Positions 1 to 9,281 are shown, counted from the first letter of the stretch. The stretch is 9,777 bases of DNA from Actinomycetota bacterium (GCA_903970315.1 CAJCIJ010000333.1:1-9777); one strand, 5' to 3'. Program-made: numbers and translations. Notes: generated by a model from the sequence alone, not told the origin.

Positions 1-311
1 ACCAGCGCGATGCCGAGCGCGATCGAGGCCGCTGAAGAGTGCGTGAGCACCACCGCCACACACAACACCGCCGTGAGCGCCTCAGAGAGCGGGTATCGAG
101 GCGAGATCGGTGTCGCACATGAGCGGCAGTGGCCGCGCAGCAACAGCCACGAGAGCACTGGAATGTTGTCGTAGGGCCGCACGCGCGTCCCGCAGGATGG
201 GCAGCGCGAGGCCGGACGCACGATCGATTCATGGCGCGGGAGTCGGAAGCTGACGACGTTCAGGAACGAGCCCATGATGGCCCCGAACACACCCGTGAGA
301 GCGATCTCCAT
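1..311 (-). CDS. pilD: Prepilin peptidase (type IV leader peptidase), 5' part, cut by the window edge
   Basis: This is the first 103 codons of a membrane aspartyl protease that cleaves the leader of type IV prepilins and methylates the new N-terminal residue. Read on the minus strand from the ATG at 309-311, the protein opens with a hydrophobic stretch ending in [13 protein letters not shown] (residues 14-26), the hallmark start of the family. It continues with the cytoplasmic zinc-binding segment holding two CxxC pairs (Cys37/Cys40 and Cys62/Cys65), separated by [14 protein letters not shown], then [11 protein letters not shown] and the start of the next membrane helix. The catalytic aspartates would lie beyond position 1. 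An in-frame stop upstream, with no other ATG, GTG or TTG in between, supports this start, although no clear Shine-Dalgarno precedes it. Its place just after two prepilin genes fits the job. Identification is strong; completeness of the gene cannot be judged. Confidence 0.95.
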   Translation of the reverse strand, partial: MEIALTGVFGAIMGSFLNVVSFRLPRHESIVRPASRCPSCGTRVRPYDNIPVLSWLLLRGHCRSCATPISPRYPLSEALTAVLCVAVVLTHSSAASIALGIAL

Positions 312-323
312 ACGCTCATGATC

Positions 324-340
324 GGCGCGCTCGGCGCGCC
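324..340 (-). other. Perfect 7-bp hairpin in the pilD leader
   Basis: GGCGCGC and GCGCGCC flank a 3-nt loop and end 12 nt before the pilD ATG. No T-run follows on either strand, so this is not a standard intrinsic terminator. Being so close to the start codon, it could limit ribosome access and keep peptidase levels low relative to pilin. The structure is seen directly; the role is inference. Confidence 0.45.
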
Positions 341-407
341 CCTTGAATCCGGCCCAAATCGGCCGCCCCCGAACGACTAACCGGCCGCAGGTTCACGAGC
401 CCGCGAG

Positions 408-920
408 CTACCAGCCGGTGCAACCCTTGTCGTTGGCCGTGCCTTGGACGCAGGAGCGCACGACTTCGCCCGTGGAGTTGCGTTCGATGCTGAACACGTC
501 ATGTGTCCTTGCGGCGGTGACCGAGATCCGGTAACCGGTGCACCCGTTTTCGGAGCATCCCGACGGCAGGCCGTGCGCTTCGCTGACGTAGGGTTCTTCA
601 TTTCCCGAGCTCACCTTCAGTGCCGGTTCATACACCGAGAGTTCCGTGGGGCTGACTCTGTGGAAATCACCGCCGTTGTCCGTGCCGATCGTCTCGGCCG
701 CCGTCTCGGCGGTCGCGGCGAGTTCCCTGGCTGACGCGTCATAAGCTTTGCCGCGCTGCGACAGGAGCGTCGGGATGGCCACCGCTGCAAGAATGCCGAT
801 GATCAGGATCACGACCAGCAGTTCGATGAGGGTGAAGCCGCCCTCGCTGGTGCCCAAGCGGCGCAGGCTGTTGCGGCCAGGCTCAGGCGTCGGGACTTGG
901 TTTTCGTGGGACTGGCTCAT
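408..920 (-). CDS. Type IV prepilin 2 (PilA-like, four cysteines, long leader)
   Basis: This 170-residue prepilin has a leader of 28 residues ending in Gly-Gly, followed by FTLIELLVVILIIGILAAVAIP, the classic class III signal. Cleavage after Gly28 would give a 142-residue mature pilin with Phe1 and the conserved Glu5 (residue 33). The N-terminal helix is followed by an alpha-beta head. The C-terminus carries Cys157 and Cys167, matching the disulfide-loop pair of its neighbour pilin 1, plus an extra pair Cys122/Cys127 that pilin 1 lacks. The two proteins share ETAAETIGTDN, PTEL..YE, GNEEPYV, FSIERN and a C(T/A)GW terminus, so they are clear paralogues. The ATG at 918-920 is the only start after the upstream in-frame stop, yet no good Shine-Dalgarno precedes it. 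It is likely a minor or alternative pilin; which of the two is the major fibre subunit is inference. Confidence 0.93.
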   Translation of the reverse strand: MSQSHENQVPTPEPGRNSLRRLGTSEGGFTLIELLVVILIIGILAAVAIPTLLSQRGKAYDASARELAATAETAAETIGTDNGGDFHRVSPTELSVYEPALKVSSGNEEPYVSEAHGLPSGCSENGCTGYRISVTAARTHDVFSIERNSTGEVVRSCVQGTANDKGCTGW

Positions 921-1031
921 AACCGACTGATCGGCGCACCGGCATCAGACCTTGAGCCGGTTGGCGCTCGACCGCCGCCAGATGGGGAGAGCGTGCAAGC
1001 CAGCGGCGCGAGCGCGGTGTGAGTCGGAGCC

Positions 1032-1066
1032 AAAAAAAGAGGGCGGCCGCAGTTGCGGCCGCCCTC
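1032..1066 (-). terminator. Intrinsic terminator downstream of pilin gene 1
   Basis: On the minus strand a perfect 12-bp stem (arms 1055-1066 and 1039-1050) closes a 4-nt loop and is followed directly by seven T residues (1032-1038). It begins 42 nt after the stop codon of pilin 1. The T-run is on one side only, so it acts on minus-strand transcripts. It implies that pilin 1 is made mainly as a monocistronic message, with pilin 2 served by read-through or its own promoter in 921-1031. Confidence 0.93.
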
Positions 1067-1108
1067 GTCGGTCCAGCGCAGATCAGCGCTGGCGATATGA
1101 CGTTGTGG

Positions 1109-1558
1109 CTACCAGCCCGCGCAGTCCTTCGCGTTGCTGCCGGAGCCGAGCACGCAGCTCTTGATGAGTTCTCCAGCCGCGTTGCGTTCGATCGAGAAGA
1201 GATCGTTGGTGTGTGCGGCCTTGATGGTGGCCGTCCAGGTGGTCGCCGTACCGGACGCGGTGGTCACGTACGGTTCTTCGTTGCCTTCCCCAATCTTGAT
1301 CGTACCTTCGTAGGCATGCAATTCGGTCGGGGTGACGGCGGTGTAGCTGCCGTTGTTGTCGGTGCCGATGGTTTCCGCCGCTGTCTCGACGTTTCCGACA
1401 AGCGCCTTGGCCGATGCGTCATAGGCCTTGCTGCGCTGGCTCAGGAACGACGGAATGGCGATCGCGGCAAGAATACCGATGATCAGGATGACGACCAGGA
1501 GTTCGATGAGCGTGAAACCACTCTGATCTCCTGTCCGCTGGCGTAGTCTGTCCAACAT
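1109..1558 (-). CDS. pilA: Type IV prepilin 1 (probable major pilin, PilA)
   Basis: This 149-residue prepilin is the probable main subunit of the pilus fibre. A 14-residue basic leader ends in Ser-Gly before FTLIELLVVILIIGILAAIAIP; cleavage after Gly14 leaves a 135-residue mature protein with Phe1 and Glu5 (residue 19), needed for subunit packing. The helix continues through LSQRSKAYDASAKAL into a small head domain. Cys135 and Cys146 near the end probably form the C-terminal disulfide loop. A strong AAGGAG lies 6 nt before the ATG, a 12-bp terminator follows the gene, and a long leader precedes it, all fitting a highly expressed, separately regulated gene. Its neighbour downstream is a paralogue, so the pair arose by duplication. 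The pilin assignment is firm; 'major' is inferred from the expression signals. Confidence 0.95.
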   Translation of the reverse strand: MLDRLRQRTGDQSGFTLIELLVVILIIGILAAIAIPSFLSQRSKAYDASAKALVGNVETAAETIGTDNNGSYTAVTPTELHAYEGTIKIGEGNEEPYVTTASGTATTWTATIKAAHTNDLFSIERNAAGELIKSCVLGSGSNAKDCAGW

Positions 1559-1564
1559 GTGTTT

Positions 1565-1570
1565 CTCCTT
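1565..1570 (-). promoter_or_regulatory. Strong Shine-Dalgarno (AAGGAG) of pilin gene 1
   Basis: AAGGAG on the minus strand, 6 nt before the ATG at 1556-1558. It is the best ribosome binding site in the window and contrasts with the absence of one before pilin gene 2. Confidence 0.85.
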
Positions 1571-1573
1571 GTT

Positions 1574-1703
1574 CAGCGCCAGCTCTTCGATCCCTCGCCC
1601 ATTGGCGAACCGACCTCTGCCACGATCCTGTGTGTCTTTCGTCGCATCGGTCCGTCGGCTTCGTTACGCACTTACGTGCTTTGCCTCTGACACCTCAGCG
1701 CTG
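1574..1703 (-). ncRNA. Candidate structured 5' leader of pilin gene 1, partly GEMM (c-di-GMP-I riboswitch)-like
   Basis: The 282-nt gap between pilin 1 and the small zinc-ribbon gene contains no convincing ORF. Read on the minus strand, 1604-1685 can fold as a three-way junction: a short closing helix GGC (1683-1685) with GCC (1604-1606); a second helix GCAC/GTGC with a GTAA (GNRA) tetraloop (1668-1679); and a third helix CCGAC (1654-1658) with GTCGG (1610-1614). An outer helix CAGCGC (1698-1703) with GCGCTG (1574-1579) ends 3 nt upstream of the Shine-Dalgarno. GGCAAA before the tetraloop helix, AACGAAGCC after it and GGTT-GCC at the 3' end echo the class I c-di-GMP riboswitch, which is known upstream of pilus genes in other bacteria. 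Against it, the joining segment is shorter than the usual GGGACGCAAAGCC and the third helix is imperfect. The pairings are seen; identity and function are speculative. Confidence 0.25.
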
Positions 1704-1840
1704 GCTGTTTAGTGGCTTTCTGTTCGCCCAATCGGCTCACCTCTAAGCCGCCTAAAGCAGCGCTACGCGCACTGGACGGATGGGGACGGCCGACGCGGGT
1801 CCGGCAGCCGAAAGCGGACGTGTGATCGAGCGGAGCCCGC

Positions 1841-2092
1841 TCAGCCCGAAGCGGCTTCGCTCGCCGGCCCGGACGCCTGCGTGTCGATGCCTGTTACCCG
1901 CAGACCGTTGCCCTGGCACCAGGGACAGGTCACGGGCACTTGCTCACCGTCCTTTGCCGCCAGCACCTTGCCCGTTCCCCGGCAGGGCATGCACGCGCGC
2001 TGGTCTGAGTCGGCCTGGCCGGCCGTCCCGCCGGGATCGCCTGCAGCAGCGCCCTTGCGCGGGTCCCCCCCACTGCTGTCGCCGGCAGGCAT
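1841..2092 (-). CDS. Small tandem CxxCxGxG zinc-ribbon protein, function unknown
   Basis: This 83-residue protein has a Gly/Ala/Asp-rich, probably disordered N-terminus (residues 1-30) and then a compact domain with two CxxCxGxG units: Cys34/Cys37 in CMPCRGTG and Cys56/Cys59 in CPWCQGNG. These resemble half of the DnaJ cysteine-rich zinc-finger domain and should bind one zinc ion. There is no J domain, signal peptide or membrane segment, so it is probably cytoplasmic. I recall similar short proteins in actinobacteria, but know of no assigned function. It is divergent from the response regulator gene, with 79 nt between the two starts, so they may share a control region. The ATG at 2090-2092 is the only start after the upstream in-frame stop and lacks a Shine-Dalgarno; a leaderless message is possible. 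A link to pili is unproven. Confidence 0.72.
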   Translation of the reverse strand: MPAGDSSGGDPRKGAAAGDPGGTAGQADSDQRACMPCRGTGKVLAAKDGEQVPVTCPWCQGNGLRVTGIDTQASGPASEAASG

Positions 2093-2171
2093 CGCGTGCG
2101 AGGTTAGCGCTGTTTCACTTGGCGAGCCCTCGCCGCCGGTGCCGCGGGAGCGTTAGCCTCTGAAGCACTCA

Positions 2172-2891
2172 ATGGAAAGCGCCACCTCGCTTAACATCCT
2201 CGTGGTAGACGATGAGGCTGCCCTGCGCGAGACCCTCACGCGCTCGTTCACGCGCGAGGGCCACCTCGTGAAGGCCGTGGACTCAGGCACGGCGGCTCTG
2301 GAGGCGGCCGGCCAGCAGCGCTACGACGTGCTCCTGCTGGACGTGGCTCTGGGCGAGAGCCCGAGCGGCTACGAGGTCTGCCGCAGCCTGCGCGCCCGCC
2401 GCGACATGGTCCCCATCATCATGCTCACGGCGCTTGACTCGGAGGCCGACGTGGTACAGGGCTTGGAGGCAGGGGCCGACGACTACGTGACCAAGCCGTT
2501 CGGCCTGGCCGAGCTTCGCAGCCGCATCAGCGCCGTGCTACGCCGCGCCGCGCCGCGCGCGCTGGAGCGTGAGTTACTCGAGGTCGGCCCGGTGCGCCTT
2601 GACGCAAGCCGCCGCGAGGTGACCGTTGACGGCACCGAGGTGCGTCTGACGTTCTCGGAGTTCGAGTTGCTTGCCGAGCTGCTGTCACAGCCGGGCCGCC
2701 TCTTTAACCGCCAGGAGCTGCTGCGCGCCATCTGGGGCGATTCGGCCTACCGCGACCCCCGCGCCATCGACGTCCACATACGACACCTGCGCGAGAAGCT
2801 CGAGCCGGTGCCCGAGGAGCCGCGGCTGATCCTGACCGTGCGCCGCGCGGGCTATCGCTTCCACCCCCCTCTAACCGACGGGGACCGCTGA
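2172..2891 (+). CDS. OmpR/PhoB-family response regulator
   Basis: This 239-residue DNA-binding response regulator accepts a phosphate from the kinase encoded just downstream. The receiver domain (about residues 7-125) has the acidic pair Asp13/Asp14, the phospho-accepting Asp57 in YDVLLLDV, Thr86 in IIMLTALD and Lys108 in VTKPFG, so every catalytic position is intact. The C-terminal winged helix (about 140-235) has the family signature LTFSEFELLAELLSQPGRLFNRQELL, shown here in part as its positions 159-184, and ends in VRRAGYRF. Its stop overlaps the kinase start by 1 nt (TGATG), which indicates translational coupling. Only a weak GAAG precedes the ATG. Target genes are unknown; the flanking pilus genes and the divergent zinc-ribbon gene are natural candidates by position only. 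Confidence 0.95.
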   Translation: MESATSLNILVVDDEAALRETLTRSFTREGHLVKAVDSGTAALEAAGQQRYDVLLLDVALGESPSGYEVCRSLRARRDMVPIIMLTALDSEADVVQGLEAGADDYVTKPFGLAELRSRISAVLRRAAPRALERELLEVGPVRLDASRREVTVDGTEVRLTFSEFELLAELLSQPGRLFNRQELLRAIWGDSAYRDPRAIDVHIRHLREKLEPVPEEPRLILTVRRAGYRFHPPLTDGDR

Positions 2892-4369
2892 TGGCCTTGC
2901 GGGGCGTCGGCCGCCTCGGCCTGCGCCCGCGCCTGCTGGCGGCGCTCGTGGGCACCAGCGTGGTCACCCTCGCCGTGGCGGCCGCGGCACTGCTTTCGCC
3001 GCTTGAGCAGAAGCTGCGTAGCGAAAGCGAGCGGTCCCTGTTTACAGCCGTCCATGCCACCAAGGGCGAGTTCTCTGAGATCACGATCGACCGCCTGACG
3101 GGCCGCCCGGACCACGAAGAGGTGGACCTGACCGTGGACCGGGTCCGTCAGCGCACCGGCGCTCGCACCTGGATTCTGGACAGCAGCCTGGCCACAGTCA
3201 GCGGCGGCACCCCGTTCGGCCTGGAATCGCCCACGTACTACAGCCAGGCCCAGCAGGCCCTGCGGACCGATCGCGGCGTGGCCCGCCTGGCCGGGAACCT
3301 TTTCGTGCTCGCCGAACCCGTTCGCATGGGCGGCCGCCGCTACGCGCTGATGGTGGTCAAGCGCCTGGACTATGTCGCCTCGGCCGTCAGCGTCGTCCGC
3401 GGGGCCTTCATTGAGGCCGCCGCCGTCGGCCTGGCGATTGCGCTGCTGCTGGGCGTTGCGCTGACCACCACCCTGCTCTACCGCCTGCGCCAGCTGCGCG
3501 ACGCCGCGCTGGATCTCCAGCGCCACGGCCTGTCCACCCCAGTGCGGGTCAAGCCCGGCCACGACGAGATCGGCGAGCTCGCCCGGACGTTGATCGAAAT
3601 GCAGTCGCGCCTTGGCCACCAGGAGGCCGCCCTGCGCGCGTTCGTGGCCACCGCGTCGCACGAGCTACGCACCCCGCTGGCGTCCCTGGATAGCATGCTG
3701 GAGCTGATCGAGGACGACCTGTCGCCCGGGCATGAGGACCTCGCAGACGCCCGCCAGCGGACCGCGCGAGCCCGCGAGCAGTCGCGCCGGCTGACAAAGC
3801 TTGCCTCAGACCTGCTGGACCTCAGCCGCCTGGACGCCGAGATCAGCCTCCGCGCCGAGCCCGTGGAACTCGGCGAGATCGCTCGTGCAGTGGTCGCCGA
3901 GACAGACCTGCGCGCAGCCGCAAAAGGGGTCACGTTACGCGTCTTCGCTGCATCCAGAGCGACCTGGGTGCGCGCCGATCCGGGCGCAGTGGCCCAGATC
4001 GTGCGGATCCTTCTTGACAACGCCCTTGCCGTCTCTTCGGAGGGATCTCTCGTGGACATCACGACATCGCATGCCGGGCAGGTGGCACAGATCGTCGTCG
4101 AAGACCAGGGTCCAGGGGTACCGGCCGCCGAGCGCCAGGAAATCTTCCAGCGCTTCCGCCGTGGCTCACGGGGCAGCACTCACGGCGGCTTCGGGCTTGG
4201 CCTGGCGATCGGCCGGGAGCTTGCCGTCCGGATGGGTGGGGCACTGGAGTTGGTTGACGGGTCCGCTGGGTCGCTGTCGGGCGCCGCCTTCGCGGTGAGC
4301 CTGCCTGCGGCCGCCGTGGAAGCCGAAGCGATTGCGCTGGAGCTGGGACCCGTCGACGCCGCCGTGTAA
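2891..4369 (+). CDS. Membrane sensor histidine kinase with HAMP domain
   Basis: This 492-residue kinase phosphorylates the response regulator encoded directly upstream. In order it has a first membrane helix (about residues 13-36), an extracytoplasmic sensor region of roughly 135 residues (37-170) that I cannot assign to a family, a second membrane helix (172-197), a HAMP linker (about 197-247), a HisKA dimerisation domain with the phospho-accepting His257 in ATASHELRTPL, and a HATPase_c domain with Asn377 (LLDNAL), the G1 box DQGPG (405-409) and the G2 box GFGLGLA (433-439). All boxes needed for catalysis are present. The gene ends 78 nt from the convergent pilC, with a weak terminator hairpin between. 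The ligand and regulon are unknown; the layout is that of general actinobacterial HAMP kinases rather than the NtrC-type PilS/PilR pair. Confidence 0.94.
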   Translation: MALRGVGRLGLRPRLLAALVGTSVVTLAVAAAALLSPLEQKLRSESERSLFTAVHATKGEFSEITIDRLTGRPDHEEVDLTVDRVRQRTGARTWILDSSLATVSGGTPFGLESPTYYSQAQQALRTDRGVARLAGNLFVLAEPVRMGGRRYALMVVKRLDYVASAVSVVRGAFIEAAAVGLAIALLLGVALTTTLLYRLRQLRDAALDLQRHGLSTPVRVKPGHDEIGELARTLIEMQSRLGHQEAALRAFVATASHELRTPLASLDSMLELIEDDLSPGHEDLADARQRTARAREQSRRLTKLASDLLDLSRLDAEISLRAEPVELGEIARAVVAETDLRAAAKGVTLRVFAASRATWVRADPGAVAQIVRILLDNALAVSSEGSLVDITTSHAGQVAQIVVEDQGPGVPAAERQEIFQRFRRGSRGSTHGGFGLGLAIGRELAVRMGGALELVDGSAGSLSGAAFAVSLPAAAVEAEAIALELGPVDAAV

Positions 4370-4425
4370 CCACCGCGGCGAGCGCTCCGAACACCATGGC
4401 AGGCCTGCTGCCGCCAGGGTGCTGG

Positions 4426-4445
4426 GCCCGGTTGTGCCGGGCTTT
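4426..4445 (+). terminator. Weak terminator hairpin after the two-component operon
   Basis: GCCCGG (4426-4431) pairs with CCGGGC (4437-4442) across a 5-nt loop, with only three T residues after it on the plus strand. It sits between the convergent kinase and pilC genes. No T-run follows on the minus strand, so it would serve the kinase message. The short T-run makes its strength doubtful. Confidence 0.4.
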
Positions 4446-4447
4446 AG

Positions 4448-5677
4448 CTAATTGATCTGGTTGTAGACTTCGAACAGCGGCAGGTACATCGAGATCACGA
4501 TGAACCCCACCAGCGAGCCGATCACCACGATCATGATCGGCTCCATGATCTGGGTCAGGCCCTTGACCGAGATAGCAACCCGGTCCTCATAGAACTCGGC
4601 AATCTTGGCGAGCATGCCGTCGAGCTCGCCGGTCTCCTCGCCCACGCCCACCATGTGCGTGACCATGTTGGGGAAGATCGATGCCTTGGCCAGCGGCGCA
4701 CTCAGCGAGCCACCTCGCTTGACCGAGGCGATCACCTCGGTCATGGCGTCCTCCATCACCACGTTGCCAGCAGTCTTTCCGGTGATGTCCAGCGCCAGCA
4801 GCAGAGGTACGCCTGCTGCGGTCAACGACGAGAGCGTGCGCGACCAACGCGCCACGGCGACCTCCTGAACGATCGTGCCGATCTTCATCGGCACGCGCAG
4901 CTTGAAACGGTCCCAATGCGGCCGTCCGACGGCCGAGTTTTTCCACTTCAGAAACGAGTAGGCGGCCCCCCCGAGCAACATGAGGATTCCCAGGATGCCG
5001 GGCAGAAAGCCGAACCATGGGCGGGTGAAAGCGTGTGAGAGCGCCACACAAAGCTTCGTCGGCGCCGGCAACGACCCGCCGAATTCCTTGAAGATCCCTT
5101 CGAAGATGGGAACCAGGAACGAGACCAGCGCGGCGAGCACGATGAATGCGAAGGTCATGACGAAGACCGGGTACATCATCGCCGAGCGGATCTGGCGCCG
5201 CAGCGATGCGTCCTGCTCAAGCTGAGTAGCGACGCGTTGCAGCGAACTCTCAAGCACACCGCCGGACTCGCCGGCGCGGACCATGGCCACGAACAGCGGG
5301 CTAAAGACCTTGGGATGGCGCTCCAGTGCGTCGCCGAAAGTGGAGCCGCCCTCGACGTCGCGACGGACGTCGACGATCGTCTGCTTGAGGATCCGGCTCT
5401 CGGTCTGGTCCTCCAAGACCGCAAGCGAGCGCAGGATGCTGACACCGGAAGTGATCAGCGTCGCCAGCTGGCGCGCGAACACAGCGAGGTCGTTGGCCTT
5501 GACGCCTTCCAGGAACGAAAGGTGGATCTCGGTTGAGGCGCGCTTGTCGTTGATGTCTAGGACAATCAGGCCGCGCGACTTCAGCTGGCTTGCCAGCGCC
5601 TGCTTTGACTCGGCTTCGCTTTCACCGCTGGATTTGACGCCGGCGAGGTCTGCGACTTTGAAGACGTAGGTCCCCAT
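4448..5677 (-). CDS. pilC: Type IV pilus inner-membrane platform protein PilC
   Basis: This 409-residue polytopic protein is the membrane platform on which the PilB and PilT motors act to assemble or retract the pilus. It has the usual cytoplasmic N-terminal segment, then two T2SSF (GspF-type) domains, about residues 65-190 and 270-400, carrying the repeated family signatures MVRAGESGG (132-140) and MVGVGEETGELD (342-353). Predicted membrane helices are near 170-190, 222-244 and 380-402. The length is the family norm and I see no damage. It starts 8 nt after the pilT stop, and its AGGG Shine-Dalgarno (5684-5687) overlaps that stop codon, so translation is probably coupled to pilT. Confidence 0.96.
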   Translation of the reverse strand: MGTYVFKVADLAGVKSSGESEAESKQALASQLKSRGLIVLDINDKRASTEIHLSFLEGVKANDLAVFARQLATLITSGVSILRSLAVLEDQTESRILKQTIVDVRRDVEGGSTFGDALERHPKVFSPLFVAMVRAGESGGVLESSLQRVATQLEQDASLRRQIRSAMMYPVFVMTFAFIVLAALVSFLVPIFEGIFKEFGGSLPAPTKLCVALSHAFTRPWFGFLPGILGILMLLGGAAYSFLKWKNSAVGRPHWDRFKLRVPMKIGTIVQEVAVARWSRTLSSLTAAGVPLLLALDITGKTAGNVVMEDAMTEVIASVKRGGSLSAPLAKASIFPNMVTHMVGVGEETGELDGMLAKIAEFYEDRVAISVKGLTQIMEPIMIVVIGSLVGFIVISMYLPLFEVYNQIN

Positions 5678-5685
5678 GGCCGGCC

Positions 5686-6783
5686 CTACGCTGCCGCGGC
5701 CAGGCCGTCGCCGCCCATGAGGCGGCGCAGCTCCTCGGGGTTCGAAGACCGCGCCTCGGCCATGCTGCGGGAGATCTTGCCTGCCCGCACCAGCTCCACG
5801 AGGGCGGAGTCCATCGTCTGCATGCCCACACCCGTGCTCGTCTGTAGCACCGAGTAAATCTGGTGCGTCTTGCCCTCGCGGATCAGGTTACGGATGGCCG
5901 CGGTAGGCACGAGCACCTCGCACGCCACCACGCGTCCGGAGCCGTCGGCGGTGGGCAGCAGCTGCTGAGTCATGATCCCCTGGAGAGCCACCGAGAGCTG
6001 TACGCGTACCTGACCCTGCTGGTGGGCAGGGAAGACGTCGATGATGCGGTCCACGGTCTGGGCGGTGTCCTGGGTGTGCAGCGTGGCAAAGACCAGGTGT
6101 CCGGTCTCCGCAGCGGTCAGCGCCGTGGAGATGGTCTCCAGGTCGCGCATCTCGCCGACCAGGATCACGTCGGGGTCCTCGCGCAGGGCCGCGCGCAGGG
6201 CGTCGGCGAAGGTCTGTGCATCGGCCCCGAGCTCGCGCTGGTTGACGAGGCACCGCTTGTGAGTGTGCAGAAACTCGATGGGGTCCTCGATCGTGAGGAT
6301 GTGCTCTTCGCGCGTTTCGTTGATCTCGTTGATCATGGCCGCCAGCGACGTTGACTTGCCGGAGCCCGTGGGGCCCGTCATAAGCACCAGACCGCGCGGC
6401 TTTGCGGTGAACTCGTGCACGATCGCCGGCAGGCCCAGATCCTCGGTGGAGCTCAGCCCGAACGGGATCAAGCGGAAGGCGGCGCCGATCGAGCCGCGCT
6501 GGTAGAAGGCGTTGACACGGAAGCGGCCGTGGCCAGGAACCGAGTAGGCGAAGTCCAGCTGCCAGTCGGTCTCAAGACGCTGGCGCTGATCGTTGGACAG
6601 GATCGAGTAGACGATCTCGCGGGTGTCTGTGGACCCGAGCACGGGATACTCGTTCAGCGACATCAGGCGCCCGCGAATCCGGAGGATCGGATGGGCGCCC
6701 ACGCTCAGGTGAAGGTCCGACGCGTTGCGCGCCACCACTTCCTTGAGCAACTCTGCGAAATCAATGTCCATCGCCACGCCCAT
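5686..6783 (-). CDS. pilT: Type IV pilus retraction ATPase PilT
   Basis: This hexameric AAA-like ATPase disassembles the pilus, powering twitching and DNA uptake. With the start chosen here it has 365 residues, normal for PilT. It begins with a PAS-like N-terminal domain containing ASDLHLSVG. The ATPase core has Walker A GPTGSGKS (137-144), the Asp box ILTIEDPIEF (162-171), the Walker B region DVILVGEMRD (205-214) and the His box HLVFATLHT (229-237). The PilT-specific AIRNLIREGKTHQ (296-308) separates it from PilB. The frame stays open up to a GTG at 6900, which would add 39 Arg/Pro/Ala-rich residues unlike the family. I prefer the ATG at 6783 because GGGAG lies 5 nt before it; the ATG four codons later (6771) is a second choice. 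Confidence 0.95.
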   Translation of the reverse strand: MGVAMDIDFAELLKEVVARNASDLHLSVGAHPILRIRGRLMSLNEYPVLGSTDTREIVYSILSNDQRQRLETDWQLDFAYSVPGHGRFRVNAFYQRGSIGAAFRLIPFGLSSTEDLGLPAIVHEFTAKPRGLVLMTGPTGSGKSTSLAAMINEINETREEHILTIEDPIEFLHTHKRCLVNQRELGADAQTFADALRAALREDPDVILVGEMRDLETISTALTAAETGHLVFATLHTQDTAQTVDRIIDVFPAHQQGQVRVQLSVALQGIMTQQLLPTADGSGRVVACEVLVPTAAIRNLIREGKTHQIYSVLQTSTGVGMQTMDSALVELVRAGKISRSMAEARSSNPEELRRLMGGDGLAAAA

Positions 6784-6788
6784 CGGCG

Positions 6789-6793
6789 CTCCC
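6789..6793 (-). promoter_or_regulatory. Shine-Dalgarno deciding the pilT start
   Basis: GGGAG on the minus strand, 5 nt from the ATG at 6781-6783. It favours this start over the upstream GTG at 6900 and over the ATG at 6771. Confidence 0.6.
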
Positions 6794-6888
6794 GGGACGC
6801 TGGAAGCCTTCAGTCGGGGCGCACTGGACAAAGGTATGAGCCGCGGACGGGGTGCCGGATGCCCGGCGCCAGTCCCCCGTCGGGCGGC

Positions 6889-6907
6889 GCGCCCTACCAC
6901 AGGGCGC
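6889..6907 (-). other. 7-bp hairpin in the pilB-pilT gap
   Basis: GCGCCCT and AGGGCGC pair across a 5-nt loop, 19 nt after the pilB stop, inside the 143-nt gap before pilT. No T-run follows on either strand. It could slow transcription or mark an RNA processing or decay boundary; I see no clear promoter in the gap. Confidence 0.35.
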
Positions 6908-6926
6908 AGGCCGAGACGGCATGGAT

Positions 6927-9275
<2,349 letters not shown>

Positions 9276-9281
9276 GGTAGG

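Noticed and set aside
1706..1733. Possible promoter for pilin gene 1 on the minus strand (TTGGGC and TAAACA)
   Set aside because: The two boxes are only 14 nt apart and both match consensus poorly; I cannot support it as a promoter.
1780..2163. Plus-strand frame overlapping the zinc-ribbon gene
   Set aside because: Arg/Pro/Cys-rich with no domain; the opposite strand has spaced CxxCxGxG units that are far less likely by chance.
2852..3661. Long minus-strand open frame opposite the kinase gene
   Set aside because: It lies antisense to a kinase with intact motifs, its translation is Gln/Ala/Arg-rich without recognisable domains, and such shadow frames are expected at high GC.
6784..6900. N-terminal extension of PilT from a GTG at 6900
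   Set aside because: It would add 39 Arg/Pro/Ala-rich residues not seen in the family, and GGGAG sits correctly before the ATG at 6783.
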